From: HGM04593 sp045588485
GTDB taxonomy: Bacteria; Bacteroidota; Bacteroidia; Bacteroidales; Bacteroidaceae
Assembly (NCBI GenBank): GCA_045588485.1
Contig: JAZNEI010000091.1
Location: 27,107-91,106, forward strand
Direction of reading: 5' to 3'
DNA length: 64,000 nt
Position numbers and translations under genes: made by a program. Below the pieces are notes generated by a model that was given only the letters and a program-made list of their open reading frames with translations, did no database searches and was not told where the DNA came from. Positions 50,375 through 60,196 of the stretch are shown piece by piece. The first letter of the stretch is position 1, and each line of letters begins with the position of its first letter.

Positions 50375-52212
50375 TGTTTGTCGAAATCAATTTTATTGAT
50401 GGTGTATTCGGGAGTATAGCGGACAAAATAGATTTTTTTGTTTACCATTCCTCCCCAATTGTTTACACGCTCGAATTTGAATCCTGTTTGTACCGGGGTA
50501 AAGGATACTTTGTTTATACTCTCGGGCATATTATTACCATATTTGCTTATTGCAAGCAAGAAAATATAGCCGGTATCATATCCTAACATTCCATAGCGTG
50601 GATATATGTTCTGCGGTGCGCGGTTGTACCAACGGATATATTCGTTCTGGAATGTGTTGGCTTCGGGTAGGGTATAATGGCTGAAGAATGATGCGTAGAA
50701 GTAGGTGTCTACCTCATATATCTCGTTGCGCATATTACCTGCATATATCTGCCACTCGGGGTAACCGAACAGCTTGAAATCGGGTAGGTCAATTGTGTCG
50801 TTGTTCAAAAGGATAAGTGATGGGAGGAGAGTACTAAGGGTTACTTCGTTTGATGATGTGGGAATAAAGATATTCTGTTTGTCCTCTCTCATTATCTCTT
50901 TCAGCTTGGCTTCGTTGACTTCGATATTGGTGATGTCGTCAAGCGATATTGTAGAGAAGGGTGTACCACGTTGTGTGAAACTCTCGCTGAGTGCCGATAC
51001 AAACTCTTTTTTGTTGTTTATGCTGTCATTAACGAATATCACATTTGCATTGGGAAACTCGATGCCGAAATGGTCGATTACTTCGGAATAGAAGTACGAT
51101 TGCATTGTGTTTACAACATATACCATAGGGTTGCGGAAAATTTCATCCTCTTTAGATGTAAAAGGTATTACAAGGGGAATCTCTTTCTCGCGTGCAAAAT
51201 CGGCCAACTGCTTGTTGTGTTTGGGATAAAGCGCACCGAAGATTATATCCATATTGTCGAGTTCACCGCTTGAGATGAGTGGCTCGAGACTTTGGCTCTC
51301 CTTACCCGAATCGAATGTGTGTATCTCGAATGAGTAGCCGAAACGTTTCAACTTCTCTACTGCCATAAGGAATCCTTCGTAATACTCTACCATGCGTGCC
51401 TGCTCGTTGGGCGAGTAGCTGTCGAGTAGGAAGGGGAGGATGACGGCTGCACGTATTCCCTCAAATGTGTCTGATGAGGATATTGAGTCTTTCATCTGCT
51501 CAATGCGTTTGAATACCTCGGCGTTTGTCTGTTCTCGTTGCTGTTGCTCAAGCTCTTTGAATCGCATAAGAGCTAACTCTCGGCTCGAATAGGGAATGTT
51601 TATTATTGTATTTTTCTTGAGCTTGTTCTTTTTTATTCTCGGATTTACCGCGCGTAGCTCCTCCTCGGATATATTGTATAGCTTTGTTATGCGGTATACT
51701 GTCTCGCCTTTTGCCACTTTGTGTGTTGTGCGTATGGGTATTGTATCTGTTTCTACTGTCTCCACCGGTTTCTGAGGCTCGACAACTATTGGTTGAGGCT
51801 GCTTTTTTGATACAGGGATAAGTATAACCTCGCCACTACGGAAGTTGGATATGCTCAGTCCCGGATTGGCTTCGCATATCTCTTGCGGTGTAATGCCATA
51901 CTTCTGTCCCAAACGGTAGAGTGTTTCGCCCGGTTGTATCGTGTGATAACGTTCGTTATTCTTTTGCCCGTTATCTGTTGGCGTAGACTGCTGCTTGTTC
52001 TGGCGTATTTTGATTTTTTGTCCTATGGATAATTTGTTTACGCATTCGGGGTTCTGGTCTATAATCTCTTTTACCGTAGTCTGATACATACGGGAAATAG
52101 AATATAGGGTTTGTCCTTTACTTACTGTGTGAATGAAATAATCGCTATTCTGAGCGCTTACCACTGATGTGAACAAGAGGAGCAGCAGTGTTAAATATGT
52201 GATTCTTTTCAT
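50371..52212 (-). CDS. LysM protein with periplasmic-binding-protein-like domain
   Basis: A 613-residue protein. The start at 52212 (MKRITYLTLLLLLFTSVVSAQ, a clear signal peptide) is chosen; an in-frame ATG at 52347 would add 45 odd residues. Three LysM repeats follow (about residues 25-70, 85-130, 155-205), each with the 'G-x-T-x-Y-x-I/L-x-x-x-Y' start (for example VSKGQTLYSISRMY and VAKGETVYRITKLY), which bind peptidoglycan. A basic, charged linker joins them to a C-terminal type I periplasmic-binding fold (RAAVILPFLLDSYSPNEQARMVEYYEGFLMA). It is likely a cell-wall-bound periplasmic or outer-membrane-associated protein; the ligand is unknown. Confidence 0.83.
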   Translation of the reverse strand: MKRITYLTLLLLLFTSVVSAQNSDYFIHTVSKGQTLYSISRMYQTTVKEIIDQNPECVNKLSIGQKIKIRQNKQQSTPTDNGQKNNERYHTIQPGETLYRLGQKYGITPQEICEANPGLSISNFRSGEVILIPVSKKQPQPIVVEPQKPVETVETDTIPIRTTHKVAKGETVYRITKLYNISEEELRAVNPRIKKNKLKKNTIINIPYSSRELALMRFKELEQQQREQTNAEVFKRIEQMKDSISSSDTFEGIRAAVILPFLLDSYSPNEQARMVEYYEGFLMAVEKLKRFGYSFEIHTFDSGKESQSLEPLISSGELDNMDIIFGALYPKHNKQLADFAREKEIPLVIPFTSKEDEIFRNPMVYVVNTMQSYFYSEVIDHFGIEFPNANVIFVNDSINNKKEFVSALSESFTQRGTPFSTISLDDITNIEVNEAKLKEIMREDKQNIFIPTSSNEVTLSTLLPSLILLNNDTIDLPDFKLFGYPEWQIYAGNMRNEIYEVDTYFYASFFSHYTLPEANTFQNEYIRWYNRAPQNIYPRYGMLGYDTGYIFLLAISKYGNNMPESINKVSFTPVQTGFKFERVNNWGGMVNKKIYFVRYTPEYTINKIDFDKQ

Positions 52213-52542
52213 AATTCTGATAATGTAGATTAAACAGCTTCTGAATTGAGGTGTCGTCTCTCTTTTTATATAATAAGTAGTTATAATATTTTTGCAAATA
52301 TACAACAAACGAGCGAGAAACATCAAGCTTGCTTGAATGTTTTTCACAGCGAGTGCAGTGTATATTCGCTGTTTACAGCAAATTTAATGAAAAACGATGG
52401 TGCGGATGCTTAAAAAATGTTTTTTATGGCTCTGTTGGGATAAATGTGAATATTTTTTCTTCATCTTTCAAAATAAGTGGCTATATTCGCTCGTTTATTT
52501 ATATAATCACTTTTAAACGACGAATGATAAAATGATTTATTT
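52213..52542. promoter_or_regulatory. Divergent intergenic region before LysM and T9SS type B genes
   Basis: 330 bases without a gene. A minus-strand -7 match TATATTTG lies at 52302-52295, about 83 bases upstream of the LysM gene start. On the plus strand I see no exact consensus. No structured RNA was recognised. Confidence 0.4.
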
Positions 52543-53268
52543 ATGATTGATAGTCTAAAACAACTTTTGATATTTTCTATCTTGTTACTTCCGCAAATTG
52601 TGTTTGCACAGGAGAGTGTAGAGGCACCAATACCTACTGCCGTTGTTACACTTGCCGATGGCACCGAAGAGGAACTGTCCGAGGGTGAGAACTACGAGGG
52701 CGAGGCACCGCTTAAAGTGCGTTTCCTGTCAAATGCTCTCGAATATGACGGTTATTCGCGTGTGTGTACGTGGACTTTTATGCATGACGATGAGCCTGAA
52801 CCGTTTCTTGTACGCTATGATTCCGATGTTGAGTATGATTTTCGTCAGGCAGGATTGTTTTCTGTGAAACTGCTTGTCTCATATAAGCATCGTACTAATG
52901 AGAATCTGGTATTGGAATATGAGTATGAGCCGTTTACAATAAGCATCAGCGAATCGTCTTTGAAAGTACCGAATGCCTTCTCTCCAAATGGTGACGGCAT
53001 CAATGACTATTTCAATGTATATGATGTGAAGTCAATAATTTCGTTCCGCGCGGCAATATACAACCGCTGGGGTGTGCAGCTCTATACTTGGGGCATAGAT
53101 GAGATGGGTTGCGAAGAGTGTGGCTGGGATGGAACATACAAAGGTACTCCTGTAAAGGACGGAGTCTATTTTGTAGTGATAAGTGCTCGCGGTGCCGACG
53201 GCATCAACTATGATATAAAAGGGGATGTGAACCTTTTGCGCGGATATATCGAGGAGGTAGGAAAATGA
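52543..53268 (+). CDS. T9SS type B sorting-domain (gliding-associated C-terminal) protein
   Basis: A 241-residue protein with a signal peptide (IFSILLLPQIVFAQ). A PKD-like beta domain follows (about residues 45-135: APLKVRFLSNALEYDGY, CTWTFMHDDEPEP). The C-terminal about 90 residues are the CHU_C/type B sorting domain: VPNAFSPNGDGINDYFNV and YNRWGVQLYTW, then WDGTYKGTPVKDGVYFVV. Such proteins leave the cell through the type IX system with PorP/SprF-like partners. It may be a small surface protein. Its stop overlaps the uvrA start (ATGA), an odd partner. Confidence 0.88.
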   Translation: MIDSLKQLLIFSILLLPQIVFAQESVEAPIPTAVVTLADGTEEELSEGENYEGEAPLKVRFLSNALEYDGYSRVCTWTFMHDDEPEPFLVRYDSDVEYDFRQAGLFSVKLLVSYKHRTNENLVLEYEYEPFTISISESSLKVPNAFSPNGDGINDYFNVYDVKSIISFRAAIYNRWGVQLYTWGIDEMGCEECGWDGTYKGTPVKDGVYFVVISARGADGINYDIKGDVNLLRGYIEEVGK

Positions 53269-56081
53269 AAGACAAAATAGAGGTGTTTGGTGCCAAAGTG
53301 CACAATCTGAAAGATATTGATATTGAGATACCGCATAATTCATTGACGGTAATAACAGGGTTGAGTGGTAGCGGAAAGTCTTCATTAGCTTTTGACACTA
53401 TCTTTGCCGAGGGGCAGAGACGCTATCTTGAGACCTTCTCGACGTATGCGCGTAATTTCTTGGGTGGAATGGAACGTCCCGATGTCGATAAGATTACAGG
53501 CCTTGGCCCTGTAATATCAATAGAACAGAAGACTACAAACAAGAATCCGCGTTCGACAGTGGGCACCACCACAGAAATTTACGATTATATGCGTCTGCTT
53601 TTTTCGCGTGTGGCCGATGCCTACTCCTATCTGTCGGGCGAAAAGATGGTAAAATATACCGAGGAGCAGATTCTTGAACTTATTCTCAAAGATTATGCAG
53701 GCAAGCGTATATATATGCTTGCTCCGTTGGTAAAGGGACGTAAGGGACATTATAAAGAGCTGTTCGAACAGATGATGCGCAAAGGCTATCTGAATGTGCG
53801 CATTGATGGCGAACTGTGTGAAATGTCGCACGGTATGAAACTCGAACGTTACAAGAACCACGACATCGAGGTGGTAATAGATAAATTGCTGGTAGAGGCC
53901 GACGATGAACAGCGTCTTAAGAAAAGTCTTGCAACGGCGATGAGTCAGGGCGATGGTCTTATTATGATTATGGAACTCTCATCGGGTGAGGTGCGCCACT
54001 ATAGCAAGCGTCTTATGTGCCCTGTGACGGGGTTGTCGTATAAAGAACCTGACCCTCATAATTTCTCTTTTAACTCGCCACACGGTGCTTGTCACAAATG
54101 TAAAGGACTTGGACTGGTGAGTATGGTGGATGTAGATAAGGTAATTCCCGACCGTACTCTGTCGGTTTATGACGGTGCTCTTGCTCCGCTTGGAAAGTAT
54201 CGCCGTTCCTCTATCTTCCAACAGATTGAGGCTGTCTTGCAGCGTTATGAAGCCGACCTAAAAACTCCTGTCGAAGAGCTTCCTGATGAAGCTATTGATG
54301 AAATTCTCTATGGTTCGCCTCTGCCGCTTCGTTTGCAAGGTGCATCGGAGATGTTTTTCGATAGTATAGCTACATACGATGGTCTGGTAAAATATATTCA
54401 ACTGCAGAAAGAAACAGGAATGTCGGCCAAAGAGCTTCGTTGGGCCGAGCAGTTCTCAGTTATGCAAGTGTGTCCCGAGTGTCAGGGAGCACGTCTGAAC
54501 CGTGAGGCGCTGCATTATCGCATAAACGGAAAGAATATTCACGAACTTGCTTCGATGGATATATCACTCCTCTATGAGTGGTTTGTTGAATTGGATTCTT
54601 TCCTTACCGAAAAACAACGTACTATTGCCGATGAAATTGTTAAAGAGATACAGTCGCGTCTGCGATTTCTGCTTGATGTGGGATTGGGCTATCTGTCTTT
54701 GGGACGCTCGTCGGTGTCGCTCTCGGGTGGCGAAGGGCAACGTATACGTCTTGCTACGCAGGTGGGCTCGCAGCTTGTTAATGTCTTTTATATACTCGAC
54801 GAGCCGAGTATAGGACTACATTCTCGTGATAACGACCGTCTTATTAATTCGCTTAAAGCATTGCGAGACGGTGGAAATACAGTGATTGTGGTTGAGCACG
54901 ACCGTGATATAATGGTTGCTGCCGACTATGTGATTGACCTTGGACCAAAAGCAGGACGTAAGGGTGGTAATGTGGTGTTTGCCGGTACTCCTGAACAGAT
55001 GCTTAAGAGTAATACCTTGACAGCAAATTATTTGAAGAATATTGAGATGATAACTGTGCCGGCCGAACGACGTGCCGGTAACGGAAAATCTATTCGTATC
55101 TTTGGAGCAAGAGGTAACAATCTTAAGAACATAGATGTGGAGTTTCCGCTTGGTAAACTGATTTGTGTCACCGGTGTCTCGGGTGGCGGAAAATCTACTC
55201 TTATAAATGATACTTTACAACCTATTTTGGCAAAGCACTTTTATCGTGCATTGCGCGAACCGCTTCTTTATGACAGAATCGAGGGAATAGAGAATATTGA
55301 TAAGATTGTTGATGTCGACCAGTCGCCGTTGGGACGTTCGCCACGTTCTAACCCTGCAACATATACCGGTGTTTTTGCCGATATTCGCAATCTGTTTGTC
55401 GACCTTCCCGAAGCTAAAATTCGCGGATATAAGCCCGGACGTTTCTCGTTCAATGTCTCGGGCGGACGATGCGACGCTTGCAGCGGAAACGGTTATAAGA
55501 CATTGGAGATGAACTTTCTACCCGATGTTATGGTACCTTGTGAGGTGTGCCAGGGTAAGCGTTATAATCGCGAGACACTCGAGGTGCGTTACAAAGGAAA
55601 GTCTATTGCGGATGTTCTTGATATGACAATAAATATGGCAGTGGAGTTCTTCGAGAATGTACCGACTATACTTAACAAAATCAAGGTACTACAGGATGTG
55701 GGATTGGGTTACATAAAGCTTGGACAGCCATCGACCACTCTCTCGGGTGGTGAAAGTCAGCGTGTGAAGTTGGCTACTGAATTGTCGAAACGTGATACGG
55801 GAAAGACTCTTTATCTGCTTGACGAGCCTACTACCGGACTACACTTCGAGGATATTCGTGTGCTTATGGGGGTAATAAACCGTTTGGTTGATAAGGGTAA
55901 TACGGTTATTATCATAGAGCATAATATGGATGTGATAAAGATGGCCGATTATATTATTGATATGGGACCCGAGGGTGGACGAGATGGTGGAGTGGTGGTT
56001 GCAAAGGGTACTCCCGAGGAGGTGGCTACAGCGGGAATAGGATACACAGCACCTTATCTTGCAAGGGAGCTTGAACGATAG
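53265..56081 (+). CDS. uvrA: Excinuclease ABC subunit A
   Basis: A 938-residue ABC-type ATPase that scans DNA for bulky lesions with UvrB and starts nucleotide excision repair. The two Walker A motifs are GLSGSGKSS near the N-terminus and GVSGGGKSTL in the second half. The ABC signatures are LSGGEGQRIRLA and LSGGESQRVKLA. Zinc-finger cysteines are in GACHKCKGLG and CDACSGNG with CEVCQG. Length and order are normal for UvrA1. The start overlaps the type B sorting-domain gene by 4 bases. Confidence 0.97.
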   Translation: MKDKIEVFGAKVHNLKDIDIEIPHNSLTVITGLSGSGKSSLAFDTIFAEGQRRYLETFSTYARNFLGGMERPDVDKITGLGPVISIEQKTTNKNPRSTVGTTTEIYDYMRLLFSRVADAYSYLSGEKMVKYTEEQILELILKDYAGKRIYMLAPLVKGRKGHYKELFEQMMRKGYLNVRIDGELCEMSHGMKLERYKNHDIEVVIDKLLVEADDEQRLKKSLATAMSQGDGLIMIMELSSGEVRHYSKRLMCPVTGLSYKEPDPHNFSFNSPHGACHKCKGLGLVSMVDVDKVIPDRTLSVYDGALAPLGKYRRSSIFQQIEAVLQRYEADLKTPVEELPDEAIDEILYGSPLPLRLQGASEMFFDSIATYDGLVKYIQLQKETGMSAKELRWAEQFSVMQVCPECQGARLNREALHYRINGKNIHELASMDISLLYEWFVELDSFLTEKQRTIADEIVKEIQSRLRFLLDVGLGYLSLGRSSVSLSGGEGQRIRLATQVGSQLVNVFYILDEPSIGLHSRDNDRLINSLKALRDGGNTVIVVEHDRDIMVAADYVIDLGPKAGRKGGNVVFAGTPEQMLKSNTLTANYLKNIEMITVPAERRAGNGKSIRIFGARGNNLKNIDVEFPLGKLICVTGVSGGGKSTLINDTLQPILAKHFYRALREPLLYDRIEGIENIDKIVDVDQSPLGRSPRSNPATYTGVFADIRNLFVDLPEAKIRGYKPGRFSFNVSGGRCDACSGNGYKTLEMNFLPDVMVPCEVCQGKRYNRETLEVRYKGKSIADVLDMTINMAVEFFENVPTILNKIKVLQDVGLGYIKLGQPSTTLSGGESQRVKLATELSKRDTGKTLYLLDEPTTGLHFEDIRVLMGVINRLVDKGNTVIIIEHNMDVIKMADYIIDMGPEGGRDGGVVVAKGTPEEVATAGIGYTAPYLARELER

Positions 56082-56201
56082 TAACGTGGAATGGTATGGC
56101 GAATAGAATATATACTGCACTCGCTTTGTAAAATATTAAAGTAAACTTCATATTTTCCGTTCGTTTGTTGGTATATTTAAATAGCTTATTGGATTATCCT
56201 A

Positions 56202-56232
56202 TTTGTATATACAAAGAATTTTTGTATATTTG
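56202..56232 (+). promoter_or_regulatory. Perfect Bacteroidota promoter upstream of the POT transporter
   Basis: TTTG at 56202-56205, exactly 19 bases, then TATATTTG at 56225-56232. The leader would be about 110 bases long. Confidence 0.8.
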
Positions 56233-56271
56233 CACGTTTGTTGCCTTTTTGCGCATAAACGTGCGTTTTTT
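56232..56271 (+). promoter_or_regulatory. Inverted repeat with T-tract at the POT transcription start (operator or attenuator)
   Basis: GCACGTTT at 56232-56239 is the exact complement of AAACGTGC at 56257-56264, followed by G and six Ts. The left arm begins inside the -7 element, so it may be only partly transcribed. It could be an operator, or an attenuator if transcription starts early. Confidence 0.45.
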
Positions 56272-56347
56272 GTATATGTGCATAATGTGGCGCAACACTG
56301 CTTTTTAGGAAAAAGTATTAATATTAATCATTAAATCTATTTAATTT

Positions 56348-57877
56348 ATGTTTGAAGGACAACCAAAAGGTTTGTGGGCTCTTGCTCTTGCCAATACAGG
56401 TGAGCGCTTCGGTTACTACACAATGTTAGCGGTTTTCGCTCTTTTCTTGCGTGCAAATTTCGGTCTTGATGCCGATGTTGCAGGTTACATTTACAGCGGC
56501 TTCTTGGGCTTGGTGTATTTCTTACCTCTCGTTGGTGGTATTCTTGCCGACAAGTTCGGTTACGGTAAGATGGTTACAATCGGTATCACAATTATGTTTG
56601 TGGGCTATTTGTTGCTTTCATTGCCTTTGGGTGGCGGCTCATTTGCACTGCTCTGTATGCTTGCAGCTCTTGTGTTCATCAGTTTCGGTACCGGTCTTTT
56701 TAAAGGAAACCTGCAGGTGATGGTTGGTAATCTTTATGATGACCCCAAATATTCGGCTAAGCGCGATTCGGCTTTCTCGCTTTTCTATATGGCAATAAAT
56801 ATCGGTGCTCTGTTTGCTCCTACTGCTGCCGTTAAGATTAAAGATTATGCCGAGACTGTTCTTGGATATACATCTAACGATGCTTACCACTTCTCGTTTG
56901 CAGTTGCTTGTGCATCTTTGATTCTTTCTATAGCTATATATTATATCTTCCGTCCTACATTCAAACATGTTGAGGGTGGTGTCAGCAAGAAGGATGCAAA
57001 GAAAGACGCAAATACAGCAGTGGTAGAGGAGGAACTTACTCCTGCCGAGACAAAGGAGCGTGTTGTTGCTCTTTGCCTTGTGTTTGCTGTGGTAATATTC
57101 TTCTGGATGGCTTTCCATCAGAATGGTCTGACACTTACATATTTTGCTGATGAGTTTACTGCAAAAAGTTCCGAGGGTGTTCAGAGTATGCTGTTCAATG
57201 TGTGGAACCTTGTTGCTATCATTGTAATAGTTTATGCTGCATTCTCTATTTTCCAGAGCAAGACAAAGCAGGCTAAGGCTGTTTCTGCGGCAGTGGTTGT
57301 TGTTGCTGTAGCATTCCTCGCTTATCAGTTTGTAAATATTTCGGGCACTGTGGCTGTTAGCGCTCCTATCTTCCAGCAGTTTAACCCCTTCTATGTGGTT
57401 GCTCTTACTCCTGTAAGTATGGCTATCTTCGGTGCGTTGGCGGCTAAGGGTAAAGAGCCTTCTGCTCCCCGTAAGATTGCATACGGTATGTTGGTTGCTG
57501 CTGTAGGTTTTGCTGTTATGGCAGTTGGCTCACAGGGCTTGCTTACTCCCAACGAGCAGGCGGTTGCCGGTGATGCTGCATCATTCGTTTCTCCTAATTG
57601 GCTCATCAGTACTTATCTTGTGCTTACATTTGCCGAGTTGCTCCTCTCGCCTATGGGTATCTCATTCGTAAGTAAGGTAGCTCCTCCCAAGCTCAAGGGT
57701 ATGATGATGGGTGGCTGGTTTGTAGCTACTGCCATCGGTAATATGTTGGTTGCTGTCGGTGGTTCTTTGTGGGGTAATATCTCACTTACTATTGTTTGGA
57801 CAGTATTTATTGTATTGTGTATCATCTCGGCACTCTTTATGTTTGCAATGATGAAGCGACTCGAAAAGGTTGCATAA
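56348..57877 (+). CDS. POT-family proton-coupled peptide transporter
   Basis: A 509-residue MFS protein of the PTR2/POT family with 12-14 membrane segments. The signatures are ERFGYYTMLAVFALFL (the ExxER-like region at TM1, here GERFGYY), GLVYFLPLVGGILADKFGYGK, and the PTR motif SAKRDSAFSLFYMAINIGALFAP. It should import di- and tripeptides with protons. The extra charged loop between TM6 and TM7 (SKKDAKKDANTAVVEEELTPAETKER) is a variable insertion. Together with the S9 peptidase operon it points to peptide feeding. It has its own promoter and terminator. Confidence 0.9.
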   Translation: MFEGQPKGLWALALANTGERFGYYTMLAVFALFLRANFGLDADVAGYIYSGFLGLVYFLPLVGGILADKFGYGKMVTIGITIMFVGYLLLSLPLGGGSFALLCMLAALVFISFGTGLFKGNLQVMVGNLYDDPKYSAKRDSAFSLFYMAINIGALFAPTAAVKIKDYAETVLGYTSNDAYHFSFAVACASLILSIAIYYIFRPTFKHVEGGVSKKDAKKDANTAVVEEELTPAETKERVVALCLVFAVVIFFWMAFHQNGLTLTYFADEFTAKSSEGVQSMLFNVWNLVAIIVIVYAAFSIFQSKTKQAKAVSAAVVVVAVAFLAYQFVNISGTVAVSAPIFQQFNPFYVVALTPVSMAIFGALAAKGKEPSAPRKIAYGMLVAAVGFAVMAVGSQGLLTPNEQAVAGDAASFVSPNWLISTYLVLTFAELLLSPMGISFVSKVAPPKLKGMMMGGWFVATAIGNMLVAVGGSLWGNISLTIVWTVFIVLCIISALFMFAMMKRLEKVA

Positions 57878-57901
57878 TTTTTAATCTAGATTCTTTATAT
57901 C

Positions 57902-57938
57902 GAGACTCTGCCTTTAGAGGTGGAGTCTCATTTTTTTT
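57902..57938 (+). terminator. Terminator after the POT transporter
   Basis: GAGACTC at 57902-57908 pairs with GAGTCTC at 57923-57929, with an inner CCT/AGG stem, followed by eight Ts. Confidence 0.9.
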
Positions 57939-58008
57939 GTTTGTATCTAAGGAGTATTTAAACTGTTCGTTAATTTTATTTAGCGTTTGTAAAATCTGAT
58001 ATTAAAAA

Positions 58009-58039
58009 TTTGTTGTTATAGGGAAATTGTTTAAATTTG
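58009..58039 (+). promoter_or_regulatory. Perfect Bacteroidota promoter of the lplA-gcvT unit
   Basis: TTTG at 58009-58012, 19 bases, TAAATTTG at 58032-58039; 41 bases before the lplA start. Confidence 0.78.
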
Positions 58040-58080
58040 CTGCTAAAAGGATGCAATACATCTGCTCATAAAAAAGAACG

Positions 58081-59061
58081 ATGATTTACGTATCATTGCC
58101 CTATGATAAACAGCGCGAACTTCCATTCTATCTTGCAATGGAGGAGTATATCGCACGCGAGTTGCCCGCAGACGACTATTTTTTTATGTGGCAGGTTCGG
58201 CCGACGGTTATATTCGGTCGTAATCAGGTTGTAGAAGCTGAGGTGGATTTAGACTATTGTCGTGCCAATGGGATTGCTACTTATCGTCGTAAGAGTGGAG
58301 GTGGCTGTGTCTATGCCGACCACGACAACATAATGTTCTCGTATATTACTCCCGATTCCAATGTTAACTTTACATTTAACCGTTATATGCTTATGGTTGA
58401 GCATGTGCTTCAGAAATTGGGGCTTGATGCTCGAACAACAGGACGTAATGATATTCTCATAGATGGGAAAAAGGTGTCGGGAAATGCCTTTTATCATCTG
58501 CCCGACCGCAGCATTGTACACGGTACTATGCTTTATAATACCGACCTCGAAAAGATGGTGCGCTCGACAACCCCGTCCGACGAGAAACTGAAAAGTAAAG
58601 GGGTAGAGTCGGTACGTCAACATGTTACAACGCTGAATAATTATCTTACAATATCAATAGAGGAGTTCAAAGAGTTTGTCAGGAAAAACCTCTGTGATGG
58701 TGAGATATGTCTCGATGATATTGCTATCAGGCAGATAGAGGAGATTGAGTGCGAGTATCATACCGACGAGTTTATCTATGGTCGTAATCCTGCTTATACG
58801 CTTGTGCGTCGTGCGCGTATCGAGGGGGTGGGCGAGTTTGAATTACGTTTCGAGATAAAGAAAGGGATTATACGTAAGGTGAATATGCTTGGAGACTTTT
58901 TCCTTGTTGGCGACCTTGACAGTGGGTTGCTTAATTATCTTCAGGGAGTGGCATTTGACAAACAAGCAGTCGAGGATGCTGTAAAGGATATCACCCCATC
59001 CGATATTATTATGAATATGACTAAAGAACAATTAATAGAAATACTAAATAAAACTTTCTGA
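58081..59061 (+). CDS. lplA: Lipoate-protein ligase A
   Basis: A 326-residue ligase that activates lipoate with ATP and attaches it to a Lys of lipoyl domains. It has the core fold of the BPL/LplA family: FGRNQVVEAEVDLDYCRANGI (the lipoate-binding R-N-Q region), YRRKSGGGCVYADHDN (R-R-x-S-G-G-G-x-V-x-x-D, nucleotide loop), and TGRNDILIDGKKVSGNAFY (K-x-S-G-x-A, catalytic Lys). The C-terminal about 85 residues are the accessory domain. It sits 4 bp before gcvT, and GcvH (gcvH at 60349-60729) is the obvious substrate. Confidence 0.93.
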   Translation: MIYVSLPYDKQRELPFYLAMEEYIARELPADDYFFMWQVRPTVIFGRNQVVEAEVDLDYCRANGIATYRRKSGGGCVYADHDNIMFSYITPDSNVNFTFNRYMLMVEHVLQKLGLDARTTGRNDILIDGKKVSGNAFYHLPDRSIVHGTMLYNTDLEKMVRSTTPSDEKLKSKGVESVRQHVTTLNNYLTISIEEFKEFVRKNLCDGEICLDDIAIRQIEEIECEYHTDEFIYGRNPAYTLVRRARIEGVGEFELRFEIKKGIIRKVNMLGDFFLVGDLDSGLLNYLQGVAFDKQAVEDAVKDITPSDIIMNMTKEQLIEILNKTF

Positions 59062-59065
59062 AACT

Positions 59066-60157
59066 ATGGAGAATAAAAGAACCTGTCTTTATGACAAACA
59101 CGTGGCATTGGGTGCACTCATCAGTCCCTTTGGTGGTTTTGATATGCCCATTCAGTATAGCAATATTGTCGAGGAACATAATGCTGTTCGTCAGGCTTGC
59201 GGTATCTTTGATGTTTCGCACATGGGCGAGGTATTGGTTACAGGTCCCCAGAGCGAGGCTTTTGTTAACTACATTTTTACAAATGATATTACCGATGCCC
59301 CCGACGGCAAAATTTTCTATGGAATGATGTTGCATCCTACAGGCGGTGTTGTCGATGACCTTCTTGTATATAAGATGGCCGATAAACGTTTCTTCCTTGT
59401 GATTAATGCCGGTAATATAGGCAAGGATATTGCTTGGATTATGGAGCAGTCGAAGAAATTTGATGTAGTAGTTGAGCATCAGAGCGAGTATTATGGCGAG
59501 GTGGCTGTTCAGGGTCCTAACACCGAGGCTATCGTTGAGCGTGTGCTTGGCATTCCTTGCGCCGAGATGGTATTCTATACCTGCAAAGAGGTTGAGTACA
59601 ATGGCGAGACAATCATCATAAGCCGCACAGGTTACACCGGCGAAGATGGCTTCGAACTTTATGGTTCACACGCCTTTACTAATGAGGTGTGGGACAAGCT
59701 CATTGCAAGCGGTGAGGTTACTCCTTGTGGTCTTGGCTGTCGCGATACTCTTCGCTTCGAGGTTGGTTTGCCTCTGTATGGCGACGAACTCACCGACGAG
59801 ATTACTCCTCTTGAGGCCGGCTTGGGTATGTTTGTGAAACTCGACAAGGGTGATTTTATCGGTCGCGATGCCATTGCAGCACAAAAAGCCGAGGGCTTGA
59901 AACGCAAAATTGTAGGTATCGAGCTTAAGGATAAGGCAATTCCTCGTCATGGCTATGATGTTGAGGTCGATGGCAAGGTAATCGGTCAGGTTACAACAGG
60001 TTATAACTCAATCTCTACAGGAAAGAGCGTTTGTATGGCTCTTATCGATGCCGAGTATGCAAAGCTGGGTAATGAGGTTGCTGTTCGCATCCGCAAGCGT
60101 GTATTCCCCGGTGTTGTAACAAAGAAGCGTTTCTACGAGAAGAACTATAAGAAATAA
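59066..60157 (+). CDS. gcvT: Aminomethyltransferase (T protein of glycine cleavage)
   Basis: A 363-residue folate enzyme. It takes the aminomethyl group from the H protein and makes 5,10-methylene-tetrahydrofolate and ammonia. The typical segments are PFGGFDMPIQYS and DVSHMGEVLVTGP, the folate-loop VDDLLVYKMADKRFFLVINAGN, SRTGYTGEDGFELY, and GLGCRDTLRFEVGLPLYGDEL with the last conserved stretch. It is 4 bp behind lplA, so both are probably translated from one transcript. Full length, no anomaly. Confidence 0.95.
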   Translation: MENKRTCLYDKHVALGALISPFGGFDMPIQYSNIVEEHNAVRQACGIFDVSHMGEVLVTGPQSEAFVNYIFTNDITDAPDGKIFYGMMLHPTGGVVDDLLVYKMADKRFFLVINAGNIGKDIAWIMEQSKKFDVVVEHQSEYYGEVAVQGPNTEAIVERVLGIPCAEMVFYTCKEVEYNGETIIISRTGYTGEDGFELYGSHAFTNEVWDKLIASGEVTPCGLGCRDTLRFEVGLPLYGDELTDEITPLEAGLGMFVKLDKGDFIGRDAIAAQKAEGLKRKIVGIELKDKAIPRHGYDVEVDGKVIGQVTTGYNSISTGKSVCMALIDAEYAKLGNEVAVRIRKRVFPGVVTKKRFYEKNYKK

Positions 60158-60196
60158 GAAATATTATAACGACGTGTAAAAATATCCTGCATTGAC

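Noticed and set aside
52213..52347. 45-residue extension of the LysM protein
   Set aside because: A clean signal peptide starts at 52212; the extension is polar and atypical.
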